Positions 8,544 to 18,974 of a DNA stretch of 64,000 nucleotides are shown here, one piece after another. The stretch is from an uncultured Pseudomonadales bacterium (GTDB lineage Bacteria; Pseudomonadota; Gammaproteobacteria; Pseudomonadales; Azotimanducaceae): assembly GCA_958296295.1 (NCBI GenBank), contig OY282460.1, forward strand, positions 1,984,001 through 2,048,000, given 5' to 3'. The translations under genes and the position numbers were made by a program. Under the pieces are notes generated by a model. It searched no databases. It was not told the DNA's origin and was given only the letters and a program-made list of their open reading frames with translations. Position 1 is the stretch's first letter, and the number at the start of each line of letters is the position of its first letter.

Positions 8544-10595
8544 ATGATGCTCCTCTCCCGATCGCTCGCTAGGACTCCGCACAGTAGAAACCGAGATTCG
8601 CTCCACCACGAGCGCAGCGATCATTGGACATGTGCTTTGGCACGCGCCGGCACCGTCTTCGCCTTCGCTCTGCTGGCAACGCCGATCACCCGCGCCGCCA
8701 CCCATCCGCTCGATCCGCTCGATTTCGCGGAACATTGGCAAGCGCTTGAAATCCTTCGCACCGCCGAACGGCTGGACAAAGACACCCGCTTTTCGCGCCT
8801 GCGCCTGCACGAACCTCCCAAGCGCGATGTCCTGCGCTGGCGGGAAGGCAAGCCGATTCCGCGCCGCGCCTATGCGCTGCTCCGGCAGGGCGAGGCGTCG
8901 TTCGAGGCGATTGTCGATCTGCGAGCGGGCAAAGTTGCCTCGTGGACCGAACTCGAAGATGCGCAGCCGAACTGGCAGGACACCGAGTACGGCGCGGTCG
9001 TGGAGGAAGTGCTGAAGCACCCGGCGTTCTTGGCAGGCCTGGCGAAGCGCGGCATCACGGATACGCTGTTTCTCGATTGCGTCACCATTCCGCCCGGCTA
9101 CTACGGAACCGAGGAACAGCGCGGACGGCGCATCGGCCATGTGCGTTGCAAGGACGTCCGCGGCACCCGCAACACTTGGTCGCGGGAGATACCGGGCTTG
9201 ACGGCCGTGGTCGATCTGGACGCGAACACCGTGCTGCGCGTGGTGGATGAAGGAAAAACGCCGGTGGCGATGACCGATGCGGACTACCGCCCGGCGGTCA
9301 ACGATCAGGCGGAGCGCCAGCACAAGAGCCGGCAGCCGACGCCCGGCCGGATGCGCATCGAGCAGCCGTTCGGCCCCGGCTTCGAGATCGACGGCTATCG
9401 GGTCGCATGGGGGAATTGGCGTTTTCACGTGCGCCCGGACCCGCGGGCCGGCACGGTAATCGCCTTGGTGCGCTACCACGAAGCCGAGGTCGGCGAACGA
9501 TCCGTGCTCTACGAAGGCCATCTCTCGGAGATATTCGTGCCCTATATGGACCCGTCGTTCGCTTGGTACGCGCGCAATTTCATCGACGCCGGCGAGTTCT
9601 CGGCCGGCGGTTTGATCGAGCCGCTGCTGGCTGGGCGCGATTGTCCGGATCACGCCGTCTACTTCGACGCGGTTGGCGCGGGCGCCAACGGCTGGCCGAG
9701 CACCACGCCGCGCGCCATTTGCCTGTTCGAGCGCCAAGTCGGCGACCCGCTCTGGCGTCATTGGTCCGGCGAGCTGCCGCAAAGCCGTGCCAGCCAGGAT
9801 CTCGTCGTGCGTTCGGCCATGGTCATCGGCAACTACGACTACCTACTGGATTGGATCTTCCGCCAGGATGGTTCCGTGCGCGTCGCCGTCGGTGCCACCG
9901 GCATCGTTGAAGCGAAGGCCGTGAAACCGGCAACGGCGGCGAGCCGCGGGGGGCAAGACGCGGACGCCTACGGGCGCTTCGTGACCGAACACCTGGTCGC
10001 CGTCAACCACGACCACTATTTCAGCTTTCGCTTGGACTTAGACGTCGACGGCGTCGACAACAGCTTGGTGTTGGACCGACTCGAAACGCAGATGCTGCCG
10101 GCCGACCACCCGCGCCGCAGCATTTGGGTGCCGGCATCGCACACCGCCAAGACCGAGGCCGATGCGAAACTCGACATCGACTTGCGCCGTCCGACGCTTT
10201 GGCGCGTTACCGGCGGCAGGAAGAATCATGTCGGCTATGCCGCCAGCTACCAATTGGCGCCCGGTCGCAATGCCGCCACCCTGCTCTCGGCGGACGACTA
10301 CCCGCGCCGGCGCACCGGCTTCATCGACCATCATCTTTGGGTCACGCCGCATCGCGAAGACGAGCGTTGGGCCGCCGGCGACCACCCCACCTTGAGCGAG
10401 CCGGGCATGGGCCTGCCGACGTGGACGGCCGCCGACCGCAAGATCCGCAAAACCGACATCGTGCTGTGGCACACCGTCGGCATGCACCATCTGCCACGCG
10501 CCGAGGATTGGCCGGTGATGCCGGTGATGTGGTACAGCTTCGACTTGCGCCCATTCGACTTCTTCGACAGCAACCCGGCGTTGGACTTGCCCTAA
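8544..10595 (+). CDS. Copper amine oxidase, exported (primary-amine oxidase)
   Basis: A 683-aa quinoprotein that oxidises primary amines to aldehydes with release of ammonia and H2O2. The topaquinone precursor tyrosine is in 'VIGNYDY' at about residue 431, the catalytic-base aspartate in 'FIDAGEF' at about 348, and the copper ligands are 'NHDHYFSFRLD' (about 489 and 491) plus the histidine of 'MHHLPRAEDWPVMP' (about 649). A hydrophobic stretch 'TVFAFALLATPITRA' suggests a signal peptide cleaved before 'ATHPLDPL'. The ATG at 8544 is chosen because GGAGGG stands 8 bases upstream. No tynA-type regulon or aldehyde dehydrogenase is adjacent. Confidence 0.9.
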   Translation: MMLLSRSLARTPHSRNRDSLHHERSDHWTCALARAGTVFAFALLATPITRAATHPLDPLDFAEHWQALEILRTAERLDKDTRFSRLRLHEPPKRDVLRWREGKPIPRRAYALLRQGEASFEAIVDLRAGKVASWTELEDAQPNWQDTEYGAVVEEVLKHPAFLAGLAKRGITDTLFLDCVTIPPGYYGTEEQRGRRIGHVRCKDVRGTRNTWSREIPGLTAVVDLDANTVLRVVDEGKTPVAMTDADYRPAVNDQAERQHKSRQPTPGRMRIEQPFGPGFEIDGYRVAWGNWRFHVRPDPRAGTVIALVRYHEAEVGERSVLYEGHLSEIFVPYMDPSFAWYARNFIDAGEFSAGGLIEPLLAGRDCPDHAVYFDAVGAGANGWPSTTPRAICLFERQVGDPLWRHWSGELPQSRASQDLVVRSAMVIGNYDYLLDWIFRQDGSVRVAVGATGIVEAKAVKPATAASRGGQDADAYGRFVTEHLVAVNHDHYFSFRLDLDVDGVDNSLVLDRLETQMLPADHPRRSIWVPASHTAKTEADAKLDIDLRRPTLWRVTGGRKNHVGYAASYQLAPGRNAATLLSADDYPRRRTGFIDHHLWVTPHREDERWAAGDHPTLSEPGMGLPTWTAADRKIRKTDIVLWHTVGMHHLPRAEDWPVMPVMWYSFDLRPFDFFDSNPALDLP

Positions 10596-10710
10596 CTCGA
10601 GGGCGTGCGACGTTCTTGCGCGCGAAGCGGGCTGCGAGCGGGGATTGGCCAGAGTCGTCGCGATTCCCGGGTACGCAAGGGTCTGCAACCGCGGCGCCAC
10701 CCGGTTCAAT

Positions 10711-10739
10711 TTGACAAGCGGGGCGTGGCGGCGTAGTGT
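10711..10739 (+). promoter_or_regulatory. Sigma-70-type promoter for tRNA-Glu
   Basis: A perfect TTGACA at 10711-10716 is followed, after 17 bp, by TAGTGT at 10734-10739. A GC-rich discriminator (CCGCACG) follows, typical of stringently controlled stable-RNA promoters. The predicted transcript begins 8-10 bases before the tRNA. Confidence 0.6.
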
Positions 10740-10754
10740 CCGCACGCTCTAGCT

Positions 10755-10830
10755 GTCCCCTTCGTCTAGTGGACCAGGACTTCGGGTTTTCATCCCGGCA
10801 ACAGGGGTTCGATTCCCCTAGGGGACGCCA
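10755..10830 (+). tRNA. tRNA-Glu (anticodon TTC), CCA encoded
   Basis: The 76-nt gene folds as a full cloverleaf. Acceptor arm GTCCCCT pairs with AGGGGAC. The anticodon stem TCGGG/CCCGG encloses loop TTTTCAT with anticodon TTC. The T-arm is GGGG-TTCGATT-CCCC. The sequence ends GCCA with the CCA encoded. It closely resembles E. coli tRNA-Glu in the acceptor and T arms. It stands alone between the amine oxidase and ABC genes. Confidence 0.96.
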
Positions 10831-10898
10831 CGCGCCCGCTAGGTGGTAGAGAACCGGCAAGCACCGCCAGCGGCTAAACGACAACCGAGGAACTGCCG

Positions 10899-11864
10899 AT
10901 GGAGAGTGCCGCGGCGCAAGGTGCCATGATCGAAGCCGAAGGGCTCGGTCACACTTACAAGGGCGATCAAACCGCGTTGGACGAAGTTGATCTGACGCTC
11001 GGCACCGGCCTTTACGGACTGCTTGGCCCCAACGGCGCCGGCAAAAGCACGTTGATGCGCATCATTTGCACGCTGCTGATACCCACTCGCGGCACCGCCC
11101 GCGTGTGCGGGCACGACGTCACAAAGGAACGTCGGCAAGTGCGTGAAAGCATCGGCTATCTGCCGCAGCAGTTCGGCGCTTGGCGCAATCATCGGGCCGA
11201 GGAGGTGTTGGACACGCTCGCCCGTCTTTCCGGCCTGTCCGACAAAAAGGAGCGGCGGCGACGGGTGGCGGAAACCTTGGAGTTGGTCGGGCTGGACGCT
11301 GTGGCGGACCGCAAAGTGAAGAAACTCTCCGGGGGCATGGTGCGTCGGTTGGGCGTCGCGCAGGCGATGGTTCACGAACCGCGGGTTCTCATCGTGGACG
11401 AGCCCACGGTCGGTCTGGATCCGGAAGAGCGCATGCGGTTCCGGCAGGTCATGGCCCGTCTCGGGCGCGACCGCACCATCCTTTTGAGCACGCACATAGT
11501 GGCCGATCTCGGCGGCGGCTGCAGCCAGATCGCCCTGCTCGACGATGGCCGCATCGAGTTCCAGGATTCCCCGGAAGCCTTGCTCGAACGGGCGGTGGGC
11601 AAAGTGTTCGAGGTCGCCGTGGACGCCCAGGCGGCGGAGCGGTTGGAGGCGGACTACGAGATCGTCTCGCGCAGTGCCAACGCGACGGGCGTCACTTTGC
11701 GCGGCGTCAGCGCCAACGGCCTGCCCGAAGGCGCGACCCCGGTGGCCACCCCGACCTTGGAAGAGGGTTATCTCGCTTTCATGGCGGCACGCGGACGCAC
11801 CGAAGCGGCGCGCGCGGGACAGGAGGGGGCCGACCTCGCCGCCGAGACCGTGGACGACGCTTAA
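10899..11864 (+). CDS. ABC transporter ATP-binding protein
   Basis: A 321-aa ATPase of the ABC-2 (CcmA/DrrA-like) class. Walker A '[12 protein letters not shown]' lies at about residues 44-55, the Q-loop in 'IGYLPQQFG', the signature '[12 protein letters not shown]' at about 138, Walker B '[13 protein letters not shown]' and the H-loop 'STHIVADL'. It would energise export through the large membrane protein encoded 132 bp downstream, which has the permease segments. The C-terminal 90 residues beyond the ATPase core are poorly conserved. The transported substrate is unknown. Confidence 0.92.
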   Translation: MESAAAQGAMIEAEGLGHTYKGDQTALDEVDLTLGTGLYGLLGPNGAGKSTLMRIICTLLIPTRGTARVCGHDVTKERRQVRESIGYLPQQFGAWRNHRAEEVLDTLARLSGLSDKKERRRRVAETLELVGLDAVADRKVKKLSGGMVRRLGVAQAMVHEPRVLIVDEPTVGLDPEERMRFRQVMARLGRDRTILLSTHIVADLGGGCSQIALLDDGRIEFQDSPEALLERAVGKVFEVAVDAQAAERLEADYEIVSRSANATGVTLRGVSANGLPEGATPVATPTLEEGYLAFMAARGRTEAARAGQEGADLAAETVDDA

Positions 11865-11996
11865 GGACGCGCCTAACGCCATGCCGTTCGGTCGGTACGG
11901 CTTGGCGGTACCGGGCCTGGGCCGCCGCGGCGGACGTCTTCGGCCTTGCCGCCGCACCACCACGATGCCAACCACGATGAAAGTACGGAACCACCC

Positions 11997-14900
11997 ATGA
12001 CCACGGCGAACCAGCATATGGAGTCGCGCAGCCCCGGCGGAGCCGAAGAGCTTCCCGGGAAGACGCCTTTGCGCGTTCTGTTTCAGGAGTTTCTGACTGT
12101 CGCGTTGGCCGAGATGCGCTCGGCTCGGCGTTTGGTGCGCACTTGGCTGTTTTCCGGCCTCACCTTCTTCATCGGTTTGCTGATGTACGCCTGGTACACG
12201 GCGCTACACGGTGTTGCTTCCAGCGCGTCGGCGAGCATCGGCATGCTCAATCCGCGGTTCATCATGTCCAGCAGCGCGGTGGCTTTGTTGTTGGTGTTCG
12301 TTGTGGCGCTGATCTTCCTGGCCTTCGACGTGCGCGCCCGTGACACGCGAGAGCGCATGGTGGAGGTGCTGGACTCGCGCCCGGTAGGCAACCTGACCAT
12401 GCTCGCCGGGAGACTCGCCGGCTTGGTGGCCATCGCGTGGCTGCCGCTTTTGCTGCTGGGGTTGCTGATACAGACATTCGGCGTCGTCGCCGTGATGGCG
12501 GATTGGCCGTTTGGCACTCCGGTCGAGGCGAATTCCTTTCTGGCCTTCCTGTTGGTCGATGCGCCAACGACGCTAGCCCTTTGGGGCGCCGTCGTGGTGC
12601 TGCTGGCCGTGGCCATCGGCAATCGTCTGATCGTCGCCGTCGCGGCCTTGGCGTTGGTTGCGGCTTGGGCTTGGGCCGGCTGGGCGATCCCCGTGTATTT
12701 GACGCCGGCCATCTCAGGTCTCGCCGCGTCCCAGATCGTGTCGGACGTGTTGCCTCGGTTCGGCACCGGGGTTCAGCTTGGCCACCGCGCCGCCTTGGTG
12801 CTGGTGGCCGCCGGCCTGGTCATCCTGGCGGCGGGGTTGCATCCGCGCTCGGCGCGGGGCGAGCGCGGCAAACCGCTCGCCATCGGCGCGGCACTGGTGG
12901 CGCTCGGCGCTTTGTGCAGCGCGAGTCTGGTGATGTCGGCAATGGCCGACATGGAAGAGCGCGCCGGTTGGCTGGCCCACCACGAAGCGCACCGGACAGC
13001 ACCCCGGGCGACGCTCCAGCGGGTGACGGGGCAGGTGCGCATCGCACCGGACGAGGCCGTGGACTTGCGGCTCGAATACGCGTTGACCATGCCGGACCGG
13101 GCCGGCGGGGGTCGGCTGGAGGCGCTGACGTTCAGCTTGAATCCCGGCATCCAGGTGCGCGCGTTGGCTTTGAACGGCGAAGACGCCCGGTTCGAGCACA
13201 GCCAAGGCCTGTTGGTGGTGGCGCTGCCGGAAGGGGTTGCGCCGAACGCGGAGATCACGCTGGCCATCGAGGCGCGGGGCGTGCCCAACCCCGGGTTCGC
13301 TTATCTCGACAGCGCGCTCGACGTCGTGCGCATGACCGCGGACGCCGGCGCCTTGACGCTCCTCGGCACCGACGCTTCTCTTTTCGACGACGACTATGTG
13401 GCGCTGATGCCCGGCGTGTTCTGGATGCCATTGCCGGGGTCGGCGGTCCAAGGTCCAGGCGAAGACCACGGCGCGGACTACTTCACCGTGGACATGGAAG
13501 TGCGGGTGCCGGGCGATTGGCTGGTGGCCGGCCCCGGTCGGCGCGAAGGCGGGGAGGGCGACTTCCGCTTTCGACCGTCGGCGCCGGTGCCGGCCGTGGC
13601 GCTCTTGGCCGCGCCGTTCGTCCGCCACGCCGCGGAGGTTGCCGGCGTCGAGTTGGAGCTGCTCATGTCGCCCGGGCATCTGCGCAATGTGGAGCTGTTC
13701 CGGCAAGCCGCCGAGCCGCTGCGAGCGCGATTGCAGGAACTGTTCGAGACCGCCGCCAAATTCGACCTGCCATATCCCTACGGTGCGCTGAGCGCGGTGG
13801 AAGTTCCCGCGCACCTGCGCACCTACGGGGGTGGCTGGCGTTTACCGTCGGTGCAGGCGCTGCCCGGCATCGTGCTGCTGCGCGAATACGGCTTCCCCAC
13901 GTCCCGCTTCGGAATGGTGTTGGAGGATCTTGAGGATCTGGAGGTGGAAGACGAACAGGATCGCGATCGCCGGCTGGTCCGGATTTTGGACCGCTTCTTT
14001 TCGAACGACATTACCGGGGGCAATCCGGTCTACGGTGCCGTCCGCAACGTACTCGGCTTCCAGACGTCGGCCCGGGGCCCGGGCGCCGTCGCGTTGGACT
14101 TCGTGGTTCACGATTTGGCGGTGCAACTCGTCACCGGCCGCCGCAGCGGGTTCTTTTCGCCCCATGCGCTAGGCGGACAAGCCGATTTCCAAGGGCTTGT
14201 AGGCGGTGCAATGCAAAGCTTTTTTTCCGGCGGTGCAGGAACTCTTGGCGGCAGCGCGTATGTGGCGTCAACCCGCACACCGTCGGTGTGGGACAGCGCC
14301 TTGGGCGCCGCCTTGCGGGATCTCGACACCAGCGATCCGAAGCTCGCGATGAACGTGTTGTGGCTCAAGGGGCCGGAGCTCGCGCAGATAATTGTCGAAG
14401 GTCTGGGCCGCGAGACGGCGGCGGCCGTGTTGGCGGAGCTGCGACGGCGACACGCCGGCGGCAACTACACGTTGGCGGACCTCAACGCCGCCGGCGCCGC
14501 CGTTGGCGCGGATCTGCCGGGGCTGCTTGGAGACTGGCTGGACGACGCCGGCTTGCCCGGTTTCCTGGTTTCGCGGGCGACAACAACCCGATTGGCCGAC
14601 GACGAACAGGGTCTTCCGCGCCACCAAATACGCATTCACGCCCGCAATGGCGAGCCGGTGCCCGGCTTGGTGCGGGTGGGTTATTCACAGGAGACCAACG
14701 CCGGCCCAATCGAAGACCGCACGGATCCGATTCGCGTGCCGGCGATGAGCGCCGTGGAAATCGGCATGATCGCTAAAGCCGCGCCCGATCAATTGTGGCT
14801 CTATCCGTACCTTTCCTTGAACCGGAGCGCCGTCAACGTACAGGTCACCGCCGGCGACGATGTCGAGAACGCCGAACCGTTGGTTGGCCATCGGCCGAGC

Positions 14901-15530
14901 GATTGGCGACCTGACGACGATGGCGGCGTCTATGTGGACGACTTGGATCCGCAGTTCGCCGTCGAATACGCGAACCCCCAAGCAGACCCCGCGAACGCGC
15001 CGGACCAAGGCTCGGTTTTCGCCGGCCCACCGCCCGACCTCGACCAAGGACTGCCACAGTTCGTCCCCTTTCCCCCGTCGTTCAATTGGACCCGGCAGAG
15101 CGCACAGAAGGCATGGGGCAGATACCGGCGGACGCTGGCGCGGACGCCGGGGGGAGATGGCACCGCCAAGGCCGTGTTCTCGGCCACGCTGCCCGCGGGC
15201 GGGCGCTGGCGGCTGGAGTATCACCTGCCACTGTTGGATGAAGTGGCAGGCGCTGTCATCGGCATAGGTCGGGGCGGGGCCCGGGCGGAAAAGAAACTGC
15301 GGCCAATGCGTGGCCACGGGAGCTACGACATGCGCCTGGTCGTCGGCGGCGAGGAACAGGAACTGGATTTCGACGGCGGCGCCGGCGAACCCGGCTGGAA
15401 TCGCATCGGCGACTTCAACCTCCAAGCGGGCGAGGTGCGGCTGGTGGTCTCGGACCAAACCTCCGGCCGCGTGGTGATTGCGGACGCCATCCGCTGGCTG
15501 CCACTGACGCGGCCCCAGCCCGAGTCTTGA
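11997..15530 (+). CDS. ABC permease fused to degenerate M1-peptidase-like and golvesin-like regions
   Basis: A 1177-aa protein starting at ATG 11997. The first ~320 residues contain about six membrane helices, as in ABC-2 permeases. A long extracytoplasmic part resembles the 'ABC permease/M1 aminopeptidase' family. At the expected zinc site the HExxH motif reads HDLAV, so the second histidine is lost and catalysis is unlikely. The last ~120 residues ([17 protein letters not shown] ... [21 protein letters not shown] ... ADAIRW) resemble the golvesin C-terminal carbohydrate-binding-like domain. With the upstream ATPase it probably forms a two-gene transporter. An upstream in-frame ATG at 11946 lacks a convincing leader. 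Confidence 0.8.
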   Translation: MTTANQHMESRSPGGAEELPGKTPLRVLFQEFLTVALAEMRSARRLVRTWLFSGLTFFIGLLMYAWYTALHGVASSASASIGMLNPRFIMSSSAVALLLVFVVALIFLAFDVRARDTRERMVEVLDSRPVGNLTMLAGRLAGLVAIAWLPLLLLGLLIQTFGVVAVMADWPFGTPVEANSFLAFLLVDAPTTLALWGAVVVLLAVAIGNRLIVAVAALALVAAWAWAGWAIPVYLTPAISGLAASQIVSDVLPRFGTGVQLGHRAALVLVAAGLVILAAGLHPRSARGERGKPLAIGAALVALGALCSASLVMSAMADMEERAGWLAHHEAHRTAPRATLQRVTGQVRIAPDEAVDLRLEYALTMPDRAGGGRLEALTFSLNPGIQVRALALNGEDARFEHSQGLLVVALPEGVAPNAEITLAIEARGVPNPGFAYLDSALDVVRMTADAGALTLLGTDASLFDDDYVALMPGVFWMPLPGSAVQGPGEDHGADYFTVDMEVRVPGDWLVAGPGRREGGEGDFRFRPSAPVPAVALLAAPFVRHAAEVAGVELELLMSPGHLRNVELFRQAAEPLRARLQELFETAAKFDLPYPYGALSAVEVPAHLRTYGGGWRLPSVQALPGIVLLREYGFPTSRFGMVLEDLEDLEVEDEQDRDRRLVRILDRFFSNDITGGNPVYGAVRNVLGFQTSARGPGAVALDFVVHDLAVQLVTGRRSGFFSPHALGGQADFQGLVGGAMQSFFSGGAGTLGGSAYVASTRTPSVWDSALGAALRDLDTSDPKLAMNVLWLKGPELAQIIVEGLGRETAAAVLAELRRRHAGGNYTLADLNAAGAAVGADLPGLLGDWLDDAGLPGFLVSRATTTRLADDEQGLPRHQIRIHARNGEPVPGLVRVGYSQETNAGPIEDRTDPIRVPAMSAVEIGMIAKAAPDQLWLYPYLSLNRSAVNVQVTAGDDVENAEPLVGHRPSDWRPDDDGGVYVDDLDPQFAVEYANPQADPANAPDQGSVFAGPPPDLDQGLPQFVPFPPSFNWTRQSAQKAWGRYRRTLARTPGGDGTAKAVFSATLPAGGRWRLEYHLPLLDEVAGAVIGIGRGGARAEKKLRPMRGHGSYDMRLVVGGEEQELDFDGGAGEPGWNRIGDFNLQAGEVRLVVSDQTSGRVVIADAIRWLPLTRPQPES

Positions 15531-15634
15531 GGGGCGCAACCGGCCAAAGTCGAGCCGCCGCCCGCCCCGCGGATCCCGTGGCGGGAGCAACAGCCGGCGC
15601 GCCGGTCCCGCCTTCGCCCGCGGCCGCAAGGCCA

Positions 15635-18505
15635 ATGCGCACGTCGATCCGCGTGCAGGGCGCGCGGGTCCACAATCTGAAGAACATCACGGTGGAGATT
15701 CCGCGTGATCAGCTCACGGTGGTCACGGGGCTTTCCGGCTCCGGCAAGTCCTCTTTGGCCTTCGACACGGTGTACGCGGAAGGCCAGCGCCGCTACATGG
15801 AGTCGCTTTCCACCTACGCGAAGCGGTTCATCGCCCAGGTCGAGAAACCGGATGTGGATTTCGTGTTCGGCCTGTCGCCGGTGGTTTCCATAGAACAGAA
15901 GACTATCGCCCGCAATCCGCGCTCCACGGTGGGCACGCTGACGGACATCTCCAGCTACCTGAACCTGCTCTTCGCCACGATTGGCGAGGGATTTTGCCCG
16001 TACACCGACGAGCCGGTGCCGATCAAGACGAGCGGCCAGATACTCGAAGCGCTGCTGGCGCTGCCGAACGGGGCCGAAGTGGAGCTCCAAGTGCCGGTCT
16101 TCCAAGTCTACGGCGAGACGCCGGAGTTCATCTTCAACGAGGTGCGAAAGCTCGGCTGTAGGTTCGTCGACATCGACGGCGAACGGGTGGATCTCACGGA
16201 CAATGTGCCCGAAGCGCTGCCCGGCGACCCGAAGATCACCGCGGTGGTGGATCGGCTCGCCATCGGCCCGGAAGTGGAACGGCAGCTCAAAGCCGCCATT
16301 GAACACGCCTTGCGGGTGGGCGATTCGCTGATGTCCGCGGCCGTGGTGGGCGGCGTGCCGAAGTCCGAAGCGCGCAAGTTCGCCCGGCGTTTCGGCAGCC
16401 TGGAGCACGCGCTCGTGTACGGCGACATCGTGCCGGACTTCTTCATGTTCAACAATCCAGAGAGCGCGTGCCGCACCTGCGGCGGAATCGGCACGGACAA
16501 ACGCACGCATCCAGCGCTGCTCATCACGAACCCGGAACGCAGCATCCGGGAAGGGTGTTTTCTGCGCGACGTGGGGAACTACAAACCCGACACCCATCGC
16601 GGCTACACCATCTATTCGCTAGCGCAAGAGAAGGGCTTTTCCCTCGACACGCCGTGGCGGGAGTTGACCGAGGAAGCCAGGCAGCTGCTGCTCTACGGCA
16701 CCCGCGGCGAGGCGTTGAAATTGCGCATCCCGCCGGAGGCCAAAGTGCGCCGAGAGAACTGGTTGCGCTGGGCCTATCCGTTCCAGGGCATCGCCGGCGG
16801 CATCGAACGCCACTACCGCCGTTACCGGCAACGGGACGTGCCGAACTCCGGCATGGAGGCTTGGCTGGATCGGGTGATGGTGGAGCACACCTGTCCCGAT
16901 TGCCAAGGTCGGCGGCTGCGTGCCACGCGCATGAGGTTCCGCGTTGCCGGGCGCACGATAAGCGATTTCGGCACCATGAACTTCGACGAGCTGCGGCCGT
17001 TGTTGGCGAACATCGAACCTGCCGGCCCCCGCGCCCAGGCGGGGGCGCAGATCTTGCGCGAGATCGCGCGCCGCCTGGATTTGCTGCTCGGCATCGGCCT
17101 CGACTACCTGAACTTCAACCGCGCCTCCGCCACGCTGTCCGGCGGCGAAGGGCAACGCATTCGGCTGTCCACGCAGATCGGTTCGGGACTCATGGGCATG
17201 CTCTATGTGCTGGACGAGCCCTCCATCGGCTTGCACCCGAAAGACAACGTCAAGATGATCGACACGCTGCGCTCGCTCCGCGACATTGGCAACACCGTCA
17301 TCGTGGTGGAGCACGACGAGGAGACCGTCCGCGCCGCCGACCATGTGCTGGAGTTGGGCCCCGGCCCGGGCGTGCACGGTGGTGAGGTGGTCGCCTCCGG
17401 CGCGTTGGCGGATGTTCTGGCCTGCCCGGAATCTCCCACCGGCCAGTATCTTTCCGGTCGGCGGCGCATCGACGCTCCACCGCGGCGCCGAGAGAACACT
17501 GGCAAGGCGCTGACGATCCGCGGCGCCCGCGCCAACAACCTCAAGAACATCGACGTGGCTATTCCGCTCGGCCAATTCGTCTGCGTGAGCGGCGCGTCCG
17601 GGTCCGGCAAGTCCACGCTGATCAACGAGATTCTCTACAGGGAGCTGTGGAAGCGCTTGGTGGAGCCGCGCTCGCTCTCCGGCGATCACGACGCCATCGA
17701 CGGCGTGGAGCATCTGACCCGCGTCATCAACATCGATCAGGCGCCGATCGGCCGCAACAGCCGCTCCAACCCCTCCACCTACGTTGGCTTCTACGATCAA
17801 ATCCGCGGCCTCTTCGCCAGGGCCAAGCTCGCCAAGGAGCGTGGGTACAAACCGGGCCGCTTCAGCTTCAACGTGAAGGGCGGGCGCTGCGAGGAATGCC
17901 AAGGCGAGGGCGTCATCGCCACCAAACTCTATTTCATGCCGGATGTGGAAGTGGTGTGCGGCGCCTGCAAGGGACAACGCTTCAACGCCGAGACTCTGGA
18001 GGTGACGCACAAGGGCAAGAACATCGCCGACGTGCTGGACATGTCCATTGAGGAAGGCGAGGCGTATTTTGCCGATCTGCCAGCCATTGGCCGCAAGGTG
18101 GCGGTGCTCGGCGAGCTGGGCCTTGGCTACCTCACGCTCGGCCAATCCGCCACCACGCTCTCCGGCGGCGAAGCCCAGCGCGTGAAGCTCGCCAGCGAGC
18201 TGTCGAAACTGCAGCGCCGGGGCGCCACGCTCTACATCTTGGACGAGCCCACCACCGGCTTGCATCTGGCGGACATATCCAAATTGCTCCACTGCCTGCA
18301 CCGACTGGTGGATGCCGGTCACACGGTACTGGTGATCGAGCACCACTTGGATGTGATCAAGACCGCCGACCACGTGATCGATCTGGGCCCGGAGGGTGGT
18401 CGAGGCGGTGGCGAAGTGGTGGCGCAAGGGCCGCCGGAGGCCGTCGCCGGCAATCCCCGCTCGCACACCGGGCGCTACTTGCGCGAGCGCTTGAACGCCG
18501 CCTGA
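15635..18505 (+). CDS. uvrA: UvrA-family excinuclease ABC subunit A (variant)
   Basis: A 956-aa protein with two ABC modules. Walker A motifs are '[14 protein letters not shown]' and '[13 protein letters not shown]', signatures '[17 protein letters not shown]' and '[15 protein letters not shown]', and Walker Bs '[13 protein letters not shown]' and '[13 protein letters not shown]'. The C-terminal zinc module '[10 protein letters not shown]...CGACKGQRF' is intact. The first zinc module shows only one pair (CRTC before GGIG); the usual preceding CPxC pair is absent. UvrA recognises bulky DNA lesions and loads UvrB. This may be canonical UvrA or a UvrA2-like paralogue. The ATG at 15635 precedes the conserved '[14 protein letters not shown]'; the frame is open from 15527. 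Confidence 0.85.
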   Translation: MRTSIRVQGARVHNLKNITVEIPRDQLTVVTGLSGSGKSSLAFDTVYAEGQRRYMESLSTYAKRFIAQVEKPDVDFVFGLSPVVSIEQKTIARNPRSTVGTLTDISSYLNLLFATIGEGFCPYTDEPVPIKTSGQILEALLALPNGAEVELQVPVFQVYGETPEFIFNEVRKLGCRFVDIDGERVDLTDNVPEALPGDPKITAVVDRLAIGPEVERQLKAAIEHALRVGDSLMSAAVVGGVPKSEARKFARRFGSLEHALVYGDIVPDFFMFNNPESACRTCGGIGTDKRTHPALLITNPERSIREGCFLRDVGNYKPDTHRGYTIYSLAQEKGFSLDTPWRELTEEARQLLLYGTRGEALKLRIPPEAKVRRENWLRWAYPFQGIAGGIERHYRRYRQRDVPNSGMEAWLDRVMVEHTCPDCQGRRLRATRMRFRVAGRTISDFGTMNFDELRPLLANIEPAGPRAQAGAQILREIARRLDLLLGIGLDYLNFNRASATLSGGEGQRIRLSTQIGSGLMGMLYVLDEPSIGLHPKDNVKMIDTLRSLRDIGNTVIVVEHDEETVRAADHVLELGPGPGVHGGEVVASGALADVLACPESPTGQYLSGRRRIDAPPRRRENTGKALTIRGARANNLKNIDVAIPLGQFVCVSGASGSGKSTLINEILYRELWKRLVEPRSLSGDHDAIDGVEHLTRVINIDQAPIGRNSRSNPSTYVGFYDQIRGLFARAKLAKERGYKPGRFSFNVKGGRCEECQGEGVIATKLYFMPDVEVVCGACKGQRFNAETLEVTHKGKNIADVLDMSIEEGEAYFADLPAIGRKVAVLGELGLGYLTLGQSATTLSGGEAQRVKLASELSKLQRRGATLYILDEPTTGLHLADISKLLHCLHRLVDAGHTVLVIEHHLDVIKTADHVIDLGPEGGRGGGEVVAQGPPEAVAGNPRSHTGRYLRERLNAA

Positions 18506-18578
18506 CCGTCGACCGGCGCGTTCGCGGACGTGATCGGTCTTCGCCACCGCGACCACCTATGTGACGGAAGGCGTGGCG

Positions 18579-18872
18579 TCAAGGCTTGCGGAATCCGCAC
18601 CGGCTGGTGAACGAGCCACGTTCGCGTCCGCGGTGTTCGGGCGCCATCGCGACGCCCTCCACGGTGATTCCGCAGAACTTGCGGAAGCCGTGCTCCGGGT
18701 AAGCCCCTGGCGGCCGCGGCTCGGAGATGGTCGCGCAAGACGCTCGGTGGAGCACCACGTAGTCCGGGCCGAGTTTGCGGCGCACGTTCACCACATAGCC
18801 GTCCGGGTGCATCGCAAGCCAAGTGCGATAGGCGTCGTCGTCCCTATCGAACAGGAACACGGTGCCGGTCAT
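18579..18872 (-). CDS. Small conserved protein of unknown function (97 aa)
   Basis: The protein reads 'VFLFDRDDDAYRTWLAMHPDGYVVNVRR' split over two parts, then 'YVVLHRASCATIS' and 'FRKFCG'. This pattern (a W-L-x-x-H-P-x-G-Y-V-V-N-x-R-R core followed by H-R-A-x-C and a Y/F-R-K-x-C) resembles a widespread small family that I recognise by pattern but cannot name. Two cysteines and a histidine could bind metal. There is no signal peptide. It stands alone between uvrA and the ankyrin gene, convergent with uvrA. Confidence 0.55.
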   Translation of the reverse strand: MTGTVFLFDRDDDAYRTWLAMHPDGYVVNVRRKLGPDYVVLHRASCATISEPRPPGAYPEHGFRKFCGITVEGVAMAPEHRGRERGSFTSRCGFRKP

Positions 18873-18974
18873 GTCGCGACGCCGGAAGGCAAGCCAGAGC
18901 CACCGGCATTGTCTGGACAGGCCGCCGAACCGCCGGCCCGGTCCCCGATGGCTCGCGCGCGACGAGTGGCGCTC

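Noticed and set aside
8124..9782. Long minus-strand open frame (552 codons) opposite the copper amine oxidase
   Set aside because: It is antisense to a gene with complete catalytic motifs. Its translation is rich in Arg/Ala/Gly with no domain, as expected for GC-rich shadow frames.
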